Origin: Oscillospiraceae bacterium
GTDB lineage: Bacteria > Bacillota > Clostridia > Oscillospirales > Ruminococcaceae
DNA length: 14,639 nt
Reading direction: 5' to 3'
Assembly (NCBI GenBank): GCA_016302225.1
Contig: JAEDOB010000022.1
Coordinates: forward strand, 1-14,639
Made by a program: the position numbers and the translations under genes. Every line of letters begins with the position of its first letter. The stretch's first letter is position 1. Below the pieces are notes generated by a model. That model did no database searches, had not been told where the DNA came from, and worked only from the letters and a program-made list of their open reading frames with translations. Positions 8,701 to 14,200 of this stretch are shown in pieces.

Positions 8701-8884
8701 CATCGTATACACTGTCCGTGCCCACGACCTCGCCCTCAACGCTGACAGACGTGCCGTTTCTGGTGCTTATTGTGGAGATATAGTTGACTTTACCCTTTTT
8801 GAAATAGGAAAGTCCTCTAATGTAGGAATTTTCGGAAAATGCGATCTTTCTGAGATATTCGGTTGTGAATTCAAACTGTTTCAT
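5708..8884 (-). CDS. SNF2-family ATPase/helicase with SWIM zinc finger
   Basis: A 1058-residue cytoplasmic DNA translocase. Near the N-terminus is a SWIM zinc finger, CDCPAASC...ACKH (about 77-91), typical of bacterial SWI2/SNF2 proteins and thought to bind nucleic acid or protein. A long middle region (about 100-590) corresponds to the SNF2-associated part. The two RecA-like lobes follow: DDMGLGKT Walker A (620-627), DEAQ Walker B (724-727), LTGTPVENS (751-759), RRLKKDVLSELPEK, then SLKAGGTGLNL and QATDRAYRIGQ (995-1005). All helicase motifs are intact. I chose the ATG at 8884 over the in-frame ATG at 8923: AAGGAG lies ten bases before 8884, and the 8923 codon overlaps the promoter -10 box, so it would not be transcribed. 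First gene of a probable operon with the EpsG-like and CLC genes. The physiological role is unknown. Confidence 0.93.
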   Translation of the reverse strand: MKQFEFTTEYLRKIAFSENSYIRGLSYFKKGKVNYISTISTRNGTSVSVEGEVVGTDSVYDADFTVNSEGKIIRFGCDCPAASCYDGACKHVIALALKYSEEYSNYSISTDGEALSLMRSAAAKTMGQLSAGSEKVSLEPCLSIGYRSVSAEFKVGTKRMYVIKNLQEFAELFSTNEVKNYGKELSLCHDISSFDEKSLPILRFLLSRASTGRYYSYSSSRYRELQLSGFDLDALFDIYRDNCITIDGCRAKIIRENPPFTVKVAPAEGGCEISLTEKEDTYTFLGKGEYSYYLVGGDIYISDREFSDNAAELLKSLINNDTVRVAEKDMPAFWRSVMEPAAKNVKVISEADTAKYASVKLKTFLYLDMPSENTVSARLEFVYGDVKKGGFQSKTAESSPDIAGELAAERMVLKYFSSVDPKASKAFICNNEDELYTLLTEGIPELSRLMTVFASESMDKIKVHPKVSAKVGVRLSSGLLELELISDEYSREELADMLKDYRKGKKYRRLSSGSFISLGSPEMEALAELTEDLRLDSKELLKEKIALPGYRMLYLDKLMKERTELRFEKNREFSRKAREFSSVEFTVPAKLEDILRDYQTEGFRWLKAISEYGFGGILADDMGLGKTIQTIALLMSDKQDRIAKELPHMPSLIVCPSSLCLNWQSEIEKFGSGLVCTAADGNADNRSRILSEYQNSDVIVTSYDLLKRDIQLYDELHFRFVIIDEAQYIKNHSTQSAKAVKAVDGQVKLALTGTPVENSLAELWSVFDFIMPGYLFNYTDFKRRYEQPIVKENSDKALESLRRMTAPFILRRLKKDVLSELPEKNEVVLTAAMEGEQRKLYDAEVSRMKAMLADSRSDSGQGKMEILAELTRLRQICCDPSLAYENYKGGSAKLDLCTDLTESCVSSGHKVLLFSQFTSMLSIIEDQLAKLGIKTVSLTGSTPPSKRLEMVERFNTDDTEVFLISLKAGGTGLNLTGADIVIHYDPWWNASAENQATDRAYRIGQKNDVTVYKLIAKGTIEEKIKELQSAKTELADSLVTAGGGVSLLDRNELLALFG

Positions 8885-8921
8885 TTTCCCACGGCTCCTT
8901 TTTTCTGCAATACATAAATCC

Positions 8922-8950
8922 ATTATATCATAATTTTGCGGGATTTACAA
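8922..8950 (-). promoter_or_regulatory. Extended -10 promoter of the helicase operon
   Basis: Minus strand: -35 TTGTAA (8945-8950), 17-base spacer, perfect -10 TATAAT (8922-8927) with the TGn extension just upstream. Transcription would begin near 8915, giving a short leader of about 30 bases with AAGGAG before the ATG at 8884. Confidence 0.72.
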
Positions 8951-9029
8951 GGTTTTCCGCCGAATTTTCCCAATGCTGACTATGACAAATTTATCCGCAG
9001 AAAATCTCCGTTTTTTAACAAAATATACA

Positions 9030-9057
9030 TTGACAATCGGGAAAATCGGTGTATAAT
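9030..9057 (+). promoter_or_regulatory. Sigma-A promoter of the ilvA T-box transcript
   Basis: Perfect -35 TTGACA (9030-9035) and perfect -10 TATAAT (9052-9057), 16 bases apart. It points toward the T-box leader and diverges from the helicase promoter about 80 bases to the left. Confidence 0.85.
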
Positions 9058-9077
9058 AAAAATGTAATATTCAAATG

Positions 9078-9363
9078 CGTTGACAGGGAAAATGCGTATA
9101 TAACATTGCAAGCAATGTTTCTTCCGTTTCAGAGAGCTGCCGTTCGGTGCAAGGCAGTGCGGAGAAATACGATGATCGCCCTTGAGCAGACTGCCGAAAG
9201 GGATTTGCCGTTTTCGGGAAATTTACGATTAAGCGTGTACGGAGGCTCCCCGTTACAGGAGAATACGTTGTCGGACGTATAAAGAGCGGCCGTTTATGCG
9301 GCAATTAAGGTGGTAACACGGAGTAATGCGCTTCGCCCTTTGAATTCGGGGCGGAGCTTTTTT
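9078..9363 (+). ncRNA. T-box riboswitch, isoleucine type, upstream of ilvA
   Basis: A tRNA-sensing leader that lets ilvA be transcribed only when uncharged tRNA is bound. Parts that can be seen: the AGAGAG bulge (9131-9136) followed by the distal stem CTGCC/GGCAG (9137-9141 with 9153-9157) whose loop holds GGTGCAA; a specifier loop bounded by AGGG/CCCT (9085-9088 with 9179-9182) and CGTA/TACG; and, on its 3' side, ATG-ATC-G with the isoleucine codon ATC at 9175-9177. The T-box AAGGTGGTAACACGG (9307-9321) has TGGT to pair with the ACCA end of tRNA-Ile. The antiterminator pairs AAGG with CCTT (9337-9340) and CGGAG with CTTCG (9331-9335), which excludes the terminator. Isoleucine control fits ilvA, the first step toward isoleucine. 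The specifier call rests on hand folding. Confidence 0.9.
9330..9363 (+). terminator. Regulated intrinsic terminator of the T-box
   Basis: A ten-pair stem (9330-9339 with 9348-9357, including two G-U pairs) around an eight-base loop is followed by six T residues. Its left arm overlaps the antiterminator's right arm, so only one of the two can form. Confidence 0.88.
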
Positions 9364-9402
9364 GTTCTTACGTTTGACGAAATTTAGAAAGGAAGTTGTA
9401 AA

Positions 9403-10599
9403 ATGCTTACGCTGGACAAGGTTTATCAGGCTTCATACGTTCTTAAAGAGGTCGTCAGGGAAACAGATATGATAAAGGGCAAAAATCTCTGCCCCGATTA
9501 CAATATCTATCTGAAAACGGAAAATCTGCAGGTAACGGGTTCATTCAAGGTCAGGGGTGCTTACTATAAGATCTCCCAGCTTTCTCCCGAGGAAAAGGAG
9601 AAGGGCGTTATTGCCTGCTCTGCGGGAAATCACGCACAGGGCGTTGCTCTGGCTGCCAAGAAAAACGGCATAAAGGCGTGTATCTGCATTCCCGACAGCG
9701 CACCTATCTCAAAGGTAGAAGCTACCAAGAGCTACGGCGCAGAGGTTTGTCTGGTGGAGGGCACATATGACGATGCTCACGACAAGGCTGTTGAGCTTCA
9801 GCAGCAGACAGGCGCAACATTTATCCATCCCTTCGATGACGAGCTTGTTATTGCGGGACAGGGCACTATCGGTCTGGAAATTCTGGAGCAGCTGCCCAAT
9901 GTTGAAGCGGTTGTCGTTCCCGTTGGCGGTGGCGGACTGCTGAGCGGTGTTGCGTTTGCCATAAAGTCACTGCGTCCCGATGTTAAGGTCTACGGAGTTC
10001 AGGCGGCGGGTGCTCCTTCTATGGTAAATGCTGTCAGAGATAACAAGATAGAAACTCTTCCTTCCGTAAAGACCATTGCAGACGGTATTGCCGTTAAGAC
10101 TCCGGGAGATAACACCTTTGACATCATTTCCAAGTATGTTGACGGACTTGTTACCGTTACCGATGACGAGATCGCTGCGGCTATCCTCACGCTTATGGAG
10201 AAGCAGAAGCTGGTTTCCGAGGGTGCGGGCGCAGTTCCCGTTGCGGCACTGATGTTTGACAAGATCCCCGAGATAAAGGGCAAGAGAGTTTGCTGTCTGG
10301 TTTCGGGCGGTAATATCGATATTACGAGCCTTTCCAGAGTTATCAACAGAGGTTTGCAGAAAACGGGCAGACTGGTGGATATGTCCATTGAGCTTATCGA
10401 TAAGCCGGGTCAGCTGAGAAATCTTTCCAAGGTCATCGGTAACGCAGGCGGTAACGTTACTTCCGTAAGCTACGGCAGAACAGACCTTGAAATGGACATT
10501 AACTCCTGCATTATCAAGCTGACTATCGAAACAAGAAACTTTGAGCATATAGCACAGATCGAGAACGCTTTGAAGGAAGCGGGATTTAAGCTGCTTTAA
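9403..10599 (+). CDS. ilvA: Threonine ammonia-lyase (threonine dehydratase) with C-terminal ACT domain
   Basis: A PLP enzyme that deaminates L-threonine to 2-oxobutanoate and ammonia, the first committed step to isoleucine. The 398-residue protein has the PLP lysine at 49 in TGSFKVRGA (45-53), the substrate loop SAGNHAQG (73-80) and the phosphate-binding glycine loop GGGGLLSG (175-182). A single ACT domain runs from about residue 326 (SIELIDKPGQLRNLSKVIG) to the end, so this is the one-ACT form rather than the long E. coli IlvA with two regulatory units. GAAAGGAAG precedes the ATG. The Ile-type T-box upstream supports a biosynthetic role over the catabolic TdcB role. RidA, which destroys the enamine formed by this enzyme, follows 111 bases downstream. 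What the ACT domain binds cannot be seen. Confidence 0.95.
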   Translation: MLTLDKVYQASYVLKEVVRETDMIKGKNLCPDYNIYLKTENLQVTGSFKVRGAYYKISQLSPEEKEKGVIACSAGNHAQGVALAAKKNGIKACICIPDSAPISKVEATKSYGAEVCLVEGTYDDAHDKAVELQQQTGATFIHPFDDELVIAGQGTIGLEILEQLPNVEAVVVPVGGGGLLSGVAFAIKSLRPDVKVYGVQAAGAPSMVNAVRDNKIETLPSVKTIADGIAVKTPGDNTFDIISKYVDGLVTVTDDEIAAAILTLMEKQKLVSEGAGAVPVAALMFDKIPEIKGKRVCCLVSGGNIDITSLSRVINRGLQKTGRLVDMSIELIDKPGQLRNLSKVIGNAGGNVTSVSYGRTDLEMDINSCIIKLTIETRNFEHIAQIENALKEAGFKLL

Positions 10600-10611
10600 T
10601 GTTGAATTAAT

Positions 10612-10644
10612 GGGTATTTCCCCGCCTTCGGCGGGGAAATACCC
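10612..10644 (+). repeat. Perfect 15-bp hairpin between ilvA and ridA
   Basis: The arms 10612-10626 and 10630-10644 are exact reverse complements around a TTC loop, G+C rich near the loop. No T-run follows on either strand, so it is not a textbook terminator. It could weaken read-through, protect the 3' end of ilvA mRNA or mark a processing site. Confidence 0.85.
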
Positions 10645-10710
10645 TCAAAAATACGTTATCTATGAGTTCTAATTAATCTAAATAAAGTTGAAAAAACGGA
10701 GGAATTCACA

Positions 10711-11088
10711 ATGGAAAAAGTTTACACAAAAACAGCTCCCGACGCTATCGGACCTTACTCTCAGGCAGTAGTATCAAACGGAATGGTCTACACTTCGGGA
10801 CAGATCGCTATCAATCCCGCCAGCGGAAACGTTGAAGCAGACACCATCGAGGGACAGACCGAGCAGATAATGAAGAATCTGGGCGAGGTTCTGAAAGCGT
10901 CCGGTGCGTCCTTTGAAACTGCCGTAAAGACCACCTGTTTCCTTGCAGATATGGGTGATTTTGCAAAGTTCAACGAGATCTACGGCAAGTATTTCACAAG
11001 CAAGCCCGCTCGTTCCTGCGTTGCCGTTAAGACTCTGCCCAAGAATGTTCTGGCTGAGGTCGAGGTTATTGCGGAGGTTGCAAAGTAA
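10711..11088 (+). CDS. ridA: RidA family 2-iminobutanoate/2-iminopropanoate deaminase
   Basis: A small (125-residue) cytoplasmic trimeric enzyme that hydrolyses the reactive enamine/imine intermediates released by PLP dehydratases such as IlvA, sparing other PLP enzymes from damage. The full-length YjgF/RidA fold is present: AIGPYSQAV (12-20), VYTSGQI (26-32), and PARSCVAVKTLPKN, whose arginine at 101 corresponds to the catalytic Arg105 of E. coli RidA. A glutamate near 116 is in the expected place. The start is fixed by GGAGG eight bases before the ATG. It follows ilvA on the same strand, the expected partnership; I see no convincing promoter of its own, so I infer expression from the ilvA transcript through the intervening hairpin. 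It ends before a clear terminator. Confidence 0.95.
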   Translation: MEKVYTKTAPDAIGPYSQAVVSNGMVYTSGQIAINPASGNVEADTIEGQTEQIMKNLGEVLKASGASFETAVKTTCFLADMGDFAKFNEIYGKYFTSKPARSCVAVKTLPKNVLAEVEVIAEVAK

Positions 11089-11138
11089 GGCTTTTTGCAA
11101 TAGAAAAGCAGTTTCCGACAGAATAGAATATTAAAATA

Positions 11139-11186
11139 AGCAAGGACCTGTCACCGTTGCTTCGGCGGCAAGTCCTTGCTGTTTTT
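11139..11186 (+). terminator. Intrinsic terminator after ridA
   Basis: A nine-base-pair outer stem (AGCAAGGAC at 11139-11147 with GTCCTTGCT at 11172-11180) is followed by GTTTTTG. The 24-base interior can also pair partly. It ends the ilvA-ridA transcript. Confidence 0.8.
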
Positions 11187-11221
11187 GTAGTTTACTGTAA
11201 TTCAATATACTCAACAAAACT

Positions 11222-11255
11222 GCCCCTCTCCGCATTTCAGCGGAAAGGGGCTTTT
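11222..11255. terminator. Bidirectional terminator between ridA and glyS
   Basis: A 12-base stem with one mismatch (11222-11233 with 11240-11251) around ATTTCA. TTTT follows on the plus strand, and on the minus strand GTTTTG comes shortly after. It lies 20 bases past the glyS stop codon, so it is best read as the glyS terminator and as a second barrier for ridA transcripts. Confidence 0.7.
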
Positions 11256-11270
11256 ACGCACTGTTAAAAA

Positions 11271-12650
11271 TCAGAACTCAAGCTTCTCTTCCAGATACTT
11301 AACCAGCTCGTCGATCTTAACTCTCTCCTGAGCCATAGAATCTCTGTCACGAACGGTAACGCAGCCGTCCTCCAGAGTGTCGAAGTCGTAGGTAATGCAG
11401 AAAGGAGTACCGATCTCGTCCTGACGGCGGTATCTCTTACCGATCTGACCTGCTTCGTCATAATCAACGCTGAACTTCTTAGCAAGCTTAGTGTAAAGCT
11501 CTGTTGCGGGTTCTTTCAGCTTCTTTGTCAGAGGAAGAACAGCAGCCTTAATGGGAGCAAGCGCGGGGTGCAGGTGCATAACCGTTCTTACATCGGACTT
11601 GTCGCCCTCGCCAATTTCCTCTTCATCGTAAGCCTCGCAAACGATAGTCAGGAACAGTCTTTCAACGCCCAGAGAAGGCTCGATAACGTAGGGAATGTAC
11701 TTCTCGTTGGTTTCGGGATCGAAGTATTCAAGGGACTTTCCGCTTGTTTTCATATGCTGAGTGAGGTCGTAATCCGTTCTGTCGGCAATGCCCCACAGCT
11801 CGCCCCAGCCGAAGGGGAACAGATACTCAAAGTCGGTGGTAGCCTTTGAATAGAAGCAAAGCTCCTCGGGAGAATGATCTCTCAGACGGAGATTTTCCTC
11901 CTTAATGCCCAAGCTCAGCAGGAAGTTTTTGCAGTAGGTTCTCCAGTACTGGAACCATTCAAGGTCGGTGCCGGGCTTGCAGAAGAACTCCAGCTCCATC
12001 TGCTCAAACTCTCTTACACGGAAGATGAAGTTACCGGGAGTGATCTCGTTTCTGAAAGACTTACCCACCTGTCCAACGCCGAAGGGAACCTTCTTACGTG
12101 TTGTACGCTGGATATTGTTAAAGTTTACGAAAATACCCTGTGCGGTTTCGGGACGCAGATACAGCTCAGCCTTGGAATCCTCGGTAACGCCCTGGAAGGT
12201 CTTGAACATCAGGTTAAACTGTCTGATAGGTGTAAAATTCTTCTTGCCGCAGTTGGGGCACTTGATGTCGTGGCTTGCGATGAATTCGTTCAGCTGGTCA
12301 TTAGTCCAGCCTGCGGTGTTCTCGCCTGCCTGATCTTCGATAAGATTGTCCGCACGGTGACGTGTCTTACACTCCTTGCAGTCCATCAGAGGGTCAGAAA
12401 ATCCGCCCAGATGTCCCGAAGCGACCCATGTCTGAGGGTTCATAAGTATAGCACTGTCAAGACCAACGTTGTAGGGAGATTCCTGAACGAACTTTTTGAG
12501 CCATGCGTTCTTGATGTTGTTTTTCAGCAAAACGCCGAGAGGGCCGTAATCCCAAGTGTTTGCCAGACCGCCGTAAATTTCACTTCCGGGGTAAACAAAG
12601 CCTCTGTTTTTGCAGAGAGCAACAACTTTATCCATAGTTTTTTCAGCCAT
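11271..12650 (-). CDS. glyS: Glycyl-tRNA synthetase, single-chain (alpha2) class II type
   Basis: Charges tRNA-Gly with glycine in the cytoplasm. The 459-residue chain belongs to the eukaryote/archaea-like homodimer form, not the two-subunit GlyQ/GlyS form. Motifs in order: GSEIYGGLANTWDYGPLG near the start (22-39), two CxxC pairs (91/94 and 131/134) that could hold zinc as in Thermus-type enzymes, LRPETAQGIF (165-174), class II motif 2 FRNEITPGNFIFRVREFEQ (199-217), motif 3 EPSLGVERL (324-332), and the anticodon-binding domain from about 365. The ribosome binding site AAGGCGG lies ten bases before the ATG. It has its own promoter (12714-12742) and a short leader without T-box elements. Two-subunit enzymes are also found in Firmicutes, so the naming varies (glyS or glyQS). 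Confidence 0.96.
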   Translation of the reverse strand: MAEKTMDKVVALCKNRGFVYPGSEIYGGLANTWDYGPLGVLLKNNIKNAWLKKFVQESPYNVGLDSAILMNPQTWVASGHLGGFSDPLMDCKECKTRHRADNLIEDQAGENTAGWTNDQLNEFIASHDIKCPNCGKKNFTPIRQFNLMFKTFQGVTEDSKAELYLRPETAQGIFVNFNNIQRTTRKKVPFGVGQVGKSFRNEITPGNFIFRVREFEQMELEFFCKPGTDLEWFQYWRTYCKNFLLSLGIKEENLRLRDHSPEELCFYSKATTDFEYLFPFGWGELWGIADRTDYDLTQHMKTSGKSLEYFDPETNEKYIPYVIEPSLGVERLFLTIVCEAYDEEEIGEGDKSDVRTVMHLHPALAPIKAAVLPLTKKLKEPATELYTKLAKKFSVDYDEAGQIGKRYRRQDEIGTPFCITYDFDTLEDGCVTVRDRDSMAQERVKIDELVKYLEEKLEF

Positions 12651-12713
12651 TTTATATATACCGCCTTTTCATATTTTTCCGATTTTTGTCGGTGCAAAAT
12701 AATCTCAATCTAC

Positions 12714-12742
12714 ATTATATTACAATTTGGGAATAAAGTCAA
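12714..12742 (-). promoter_or_regulatory. Promoter of glyS
   Basis: Minus strand: -35 TTGACT (12737-12742), 17-base spacer, perfect -10 TATAAT (12714-12719). The leader of about 55 bases holds only a small CCGA/TCGG hairpin and no T-box signature. Confidence 0.78.
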
Positions 12743-12784
12743 GTCAATTGGCAGCGGAAAAAAGAAAATTATTCTTAAAGATTT

Positions 12785-13600
12785 TTACAATCCCATTCCC
12801 TTCAAATCCTCCGCCACCGAAAGATAAAATTCCGTTATATCGGCAACACCGCTATTGTCCGATTTTTTGGACAGTTTGCTTCTCCGCATATCCACCTCGT
12901 CACAATGGGAAATGCCCCGCCGTCCCGCACCTCGGATAATTCCCTTGAAATTTGTCCATTTGACGGCATCTGGCGAAAGCAGACCGTCATTTTCACCTTC
13001 ATAGTGTCTGACAACCAGCCACGGCAGCCACATAAAAATGTCCGACAGCATATTTTTCATCACAAAGGCATAGCTTTGGTAGTAAATGCCGTCAATATCG
13101 GGATTTTCGGCGTTGAACTTCTCCGCATCGGCAGTCCTGAATGAACAAACAGCGTTATATGTATCGGGAGAACTGTCCCCCAAAATGCGAAACCACAAAT
13201 TGACTGCCCCGCAGCCGAACCGCACAAGTCCCTGCGGCAGCTTCATAAGCCTGTCCACCGTTTTGGAACCGTTGTGGGGCGTTGAAACGGTGGTAAGAGA
13301 AGCCACCCTGTCCGCCATACCCATTGACGAAATAAGATAGCGAGCCTCCAGACCGCCCTTTGAATGGGCGATGATGTTCACCTTTTCCGTCCCGGATTCT
13401 TCCAGAAATGCGGCAAGCTGCTTTTGTATCTGTTCGGCATTACCGATGATAGAACCGTTGGCGTCCTGTTCGCTGCAAATGACCGTCGCTCCGTTATCCG
13501 AAAGTGCCTTCGGTATGCGTCCCCAATAGCCGATATGCTTGTTCTCACGAAAGCCCATTCCGTGAATAAGAAAAATAGGATATTTTGTGTCACATCTCAT
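12785..13600 (-). CDS. Alpha/beta-hydrolase lipase/esterase (bacterial lipase family I-like), no signal peptide
   Basis: A 271-residue serine hydrolase, expected to cleave carboxylic esters or acylglycerols. The fold shows the oxyanion-hole HG (13-14 in YPIFLIHGMGF), the nucleophile elbow AHSKGG with Ser80, a likely catalytic Asp205 in ENDGLLS and His232 in GISHCDEVD. The last two segments resemble the Asp/Ca2+-site and His regions of Pseudomonas-type family I lipases (DGLV...S and HxDEVN), and VSTPHNGS (105-112) also fits. There is no N-terminal signal sequence, so it is probably cytoplasmic unless exported otherwise. A hydrophobic stretch IFMWLPWLVV (188-197) may contact lipid. AAGGGCGGCGG precedes the ATG. 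Own promoter at 13627-13656, divergent from nrdR. No strong terminator separates it from glyS downstream. The natural substrate is unknown. Confidence 0.85.
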   Translation of the reverse strand: MRCDTKYPIFLIHGMGFRENKHIGYWGRIPKALSDNGATVICSEQDANGSIIGNAEQIQKQLAAFLEESGTEKVNIIAHSKGGLEARYLISSMGMADRVASLTTVSTPHNGSKTVDRLMKLPQGLVRFGCGAVNLWFRILGDSSPDTYNAVCSFRTADAEKFNAENPDIDGIYYQSYAFVMKNMLSDIFMWLPWLVVRHYEGENDGLLSPDAVKWTNFKGIIRGAGRRGISHCDEVDMRRSKLSKKSDNSGVADITEFYLSVAEDLKGMGL

Positions 13601-13626
13601 TTTACCGCCGCCCTTCTTTATCTAAA

Positions 13627-13656
13627 ATTATATCACCGATATATCGGATATGTCAA
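13627..13656 (-). promoter_or_regulatory. Promoter of the lipase gene
   Basis: Minus strand: perfect -35 TTGACA (13651-13656), 18-base spacer, perfect extended -10 TGATATAAT (TATAAT at 13627-13632). The spacer contains a perfect palindrome (see 13636-13647), an ideal spot for a repressor. Confidence 0.8.
13636..13647. promoter_or_regulatory. Perfect palindrome CCGATATATCGG, candidate operator
   Basis: A 12-base perfect inverted repeat lying wholly in the spacer of the lipase promoter and 18 bases outside the -35 of the nrdR promoter. Its inner ten bases match the NrdR-box core CwATATATwG except at the two w positions. Operator function is inferred. Confidence 0.45.
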
Positions 13657-13665
13657 CACATACTC

Positions 13666-13694
13666 TTGACTTTTCCCCGAAAATATGGTATCAT
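13666..13694 (+). promoter_or_regulatory. Promoter of nrdR
   Basis: -35 TTGACT (13666-13671), 17-base spacer, extended -10 TGGTATCAT (hexamer 13689-13694). Transcription would start near 13701, which rules out the in-frame ATG at 13685 as the nrdR start. Confidence 0.7.
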
Positions 13695-13726
13695 CAATAA
13701 CAGAAAACTGTGAAAGGACGATGCTT

Positions 13727-14173
13727 ATGAAATGCCCCTACTGCGGTTTTGAAGATACTAAGGTCATTGATTCCCGCCCCGTTGACGGCAGAAAACGCCG
13801 CCGCCGTGAATGCACAAGCTGTATGAAGCGGTTCACCACTTACGAATCCGTGGAAATGCCCATGCTGCTGGTAGTCAAGAAGGACGGCTCCTTTGAACCT
13901 TTCAACCGTGTTAAGCTGTTAAACGGTATCTACAACGCCATAAAAAAGCGTCCCGTTGACGTTACACAGGTCACCTCCATCGCCGATGAGATAGAAAGCC
14001 ATTACGCCAACAGAATGCAGACTCAGGTCACAAGCACGGAAATAGGCGATATGGTGCTGAACCATTTGAAGGACATTGACCTGGTGGCATATGTCCGTTT
14101 TGCATCGGTCTACAAGGATTTTACGGACGTTGACAGCTTTATTTCCATTATTTCAGAGCTGAATTCCAATTAA
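13727..14173 (+). CDS. nrdR: Transcriptional repressor NrdR
   Basis: Represses ribonucleotide reductase genes when dATP is high. The 148-residue protein begins with the zinc ribbon MKCPYCG...CTSCMKRFTTYE (four cysteines, arginine-rich RKRRRR between the pairs for DNA contact) and continues with an ATP-cone domain (about 46-136) that senses ATP/dATP, starting at LVVKKDGSFEPFNRVKL. Length and order match the family exactly. I start at the ATG at 13727: AGGA lies eight bases before it, and family members begin with MxCPxC. The ATG at 13721 is only two bases from the AGGA, and the one at 13685 overlaps the promoter -10. The GH130 gene follows 27 bases downstream, so the two may share a transcript. 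No nrd genes are in the window. Confidence 0.96.
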   Translation: MKCPYCGFEDTKVIDSRPVDGRKRRRRECTSCMKRFTTYESVEMPMLLVVKKDGSFEPFNRVKLLNGIYNAIKKRPVDVTQVTSIADEIESHYANRMQTQVTSTEIGDMVLNHLKDIDLVAYVRFASVYKDFTDVDSFISIISELNSN

Positions 14174-14200
14174 AATATATATTTGAAAGGACGTTTACCA

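Noticed and set aside
5708..8884. SNF2 protein as part of a phage-defence system
   Set aside because: SNF2-type helicases occur in some defence loci, but no methylase, nuclease or other defence partner is nearby; the SWIM plus SNF2 architecture is a common chromosomal type in Firmicutes.
8885..8923. Extended start (13 more residues) for the SNF2 helicase
   Set aside because: The upstream ATG overlaps the TATAAT box and has no ribosome binding site, whereas AAGGAG precedes the ATG at 8884.
9967..10548. Open frame of 193 codons opposite ilvA
   Set aside because: The plus-strand frame is clearly ilvA with intact PLP and ACT motifs, and there is no promoter or ribosome binding site for the antisense frame.
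12762..12776. AT-rich hairpin AAGAA/TTCTT after the lipase gene as a terminator
   Set aside because: A five-pair stem with only A-T rich pairing is too weak to support a terminator, although a T-run follows on the minus strand.
11874..12827. Long open frame (317 codons) on the plus strand opposite glyS
   Set aside because: It lies antisense to a fully recognised glycyl-tRNA synthetase, has no recognisable motif, and arises from that gene's codon bias.
13685..13726. Upstream in-frame starts for nrdR at 13685 and 13721
   Set aside because: The first overlaps the -10 box and the second is too close to AGGA; the family begins MxCPxC.
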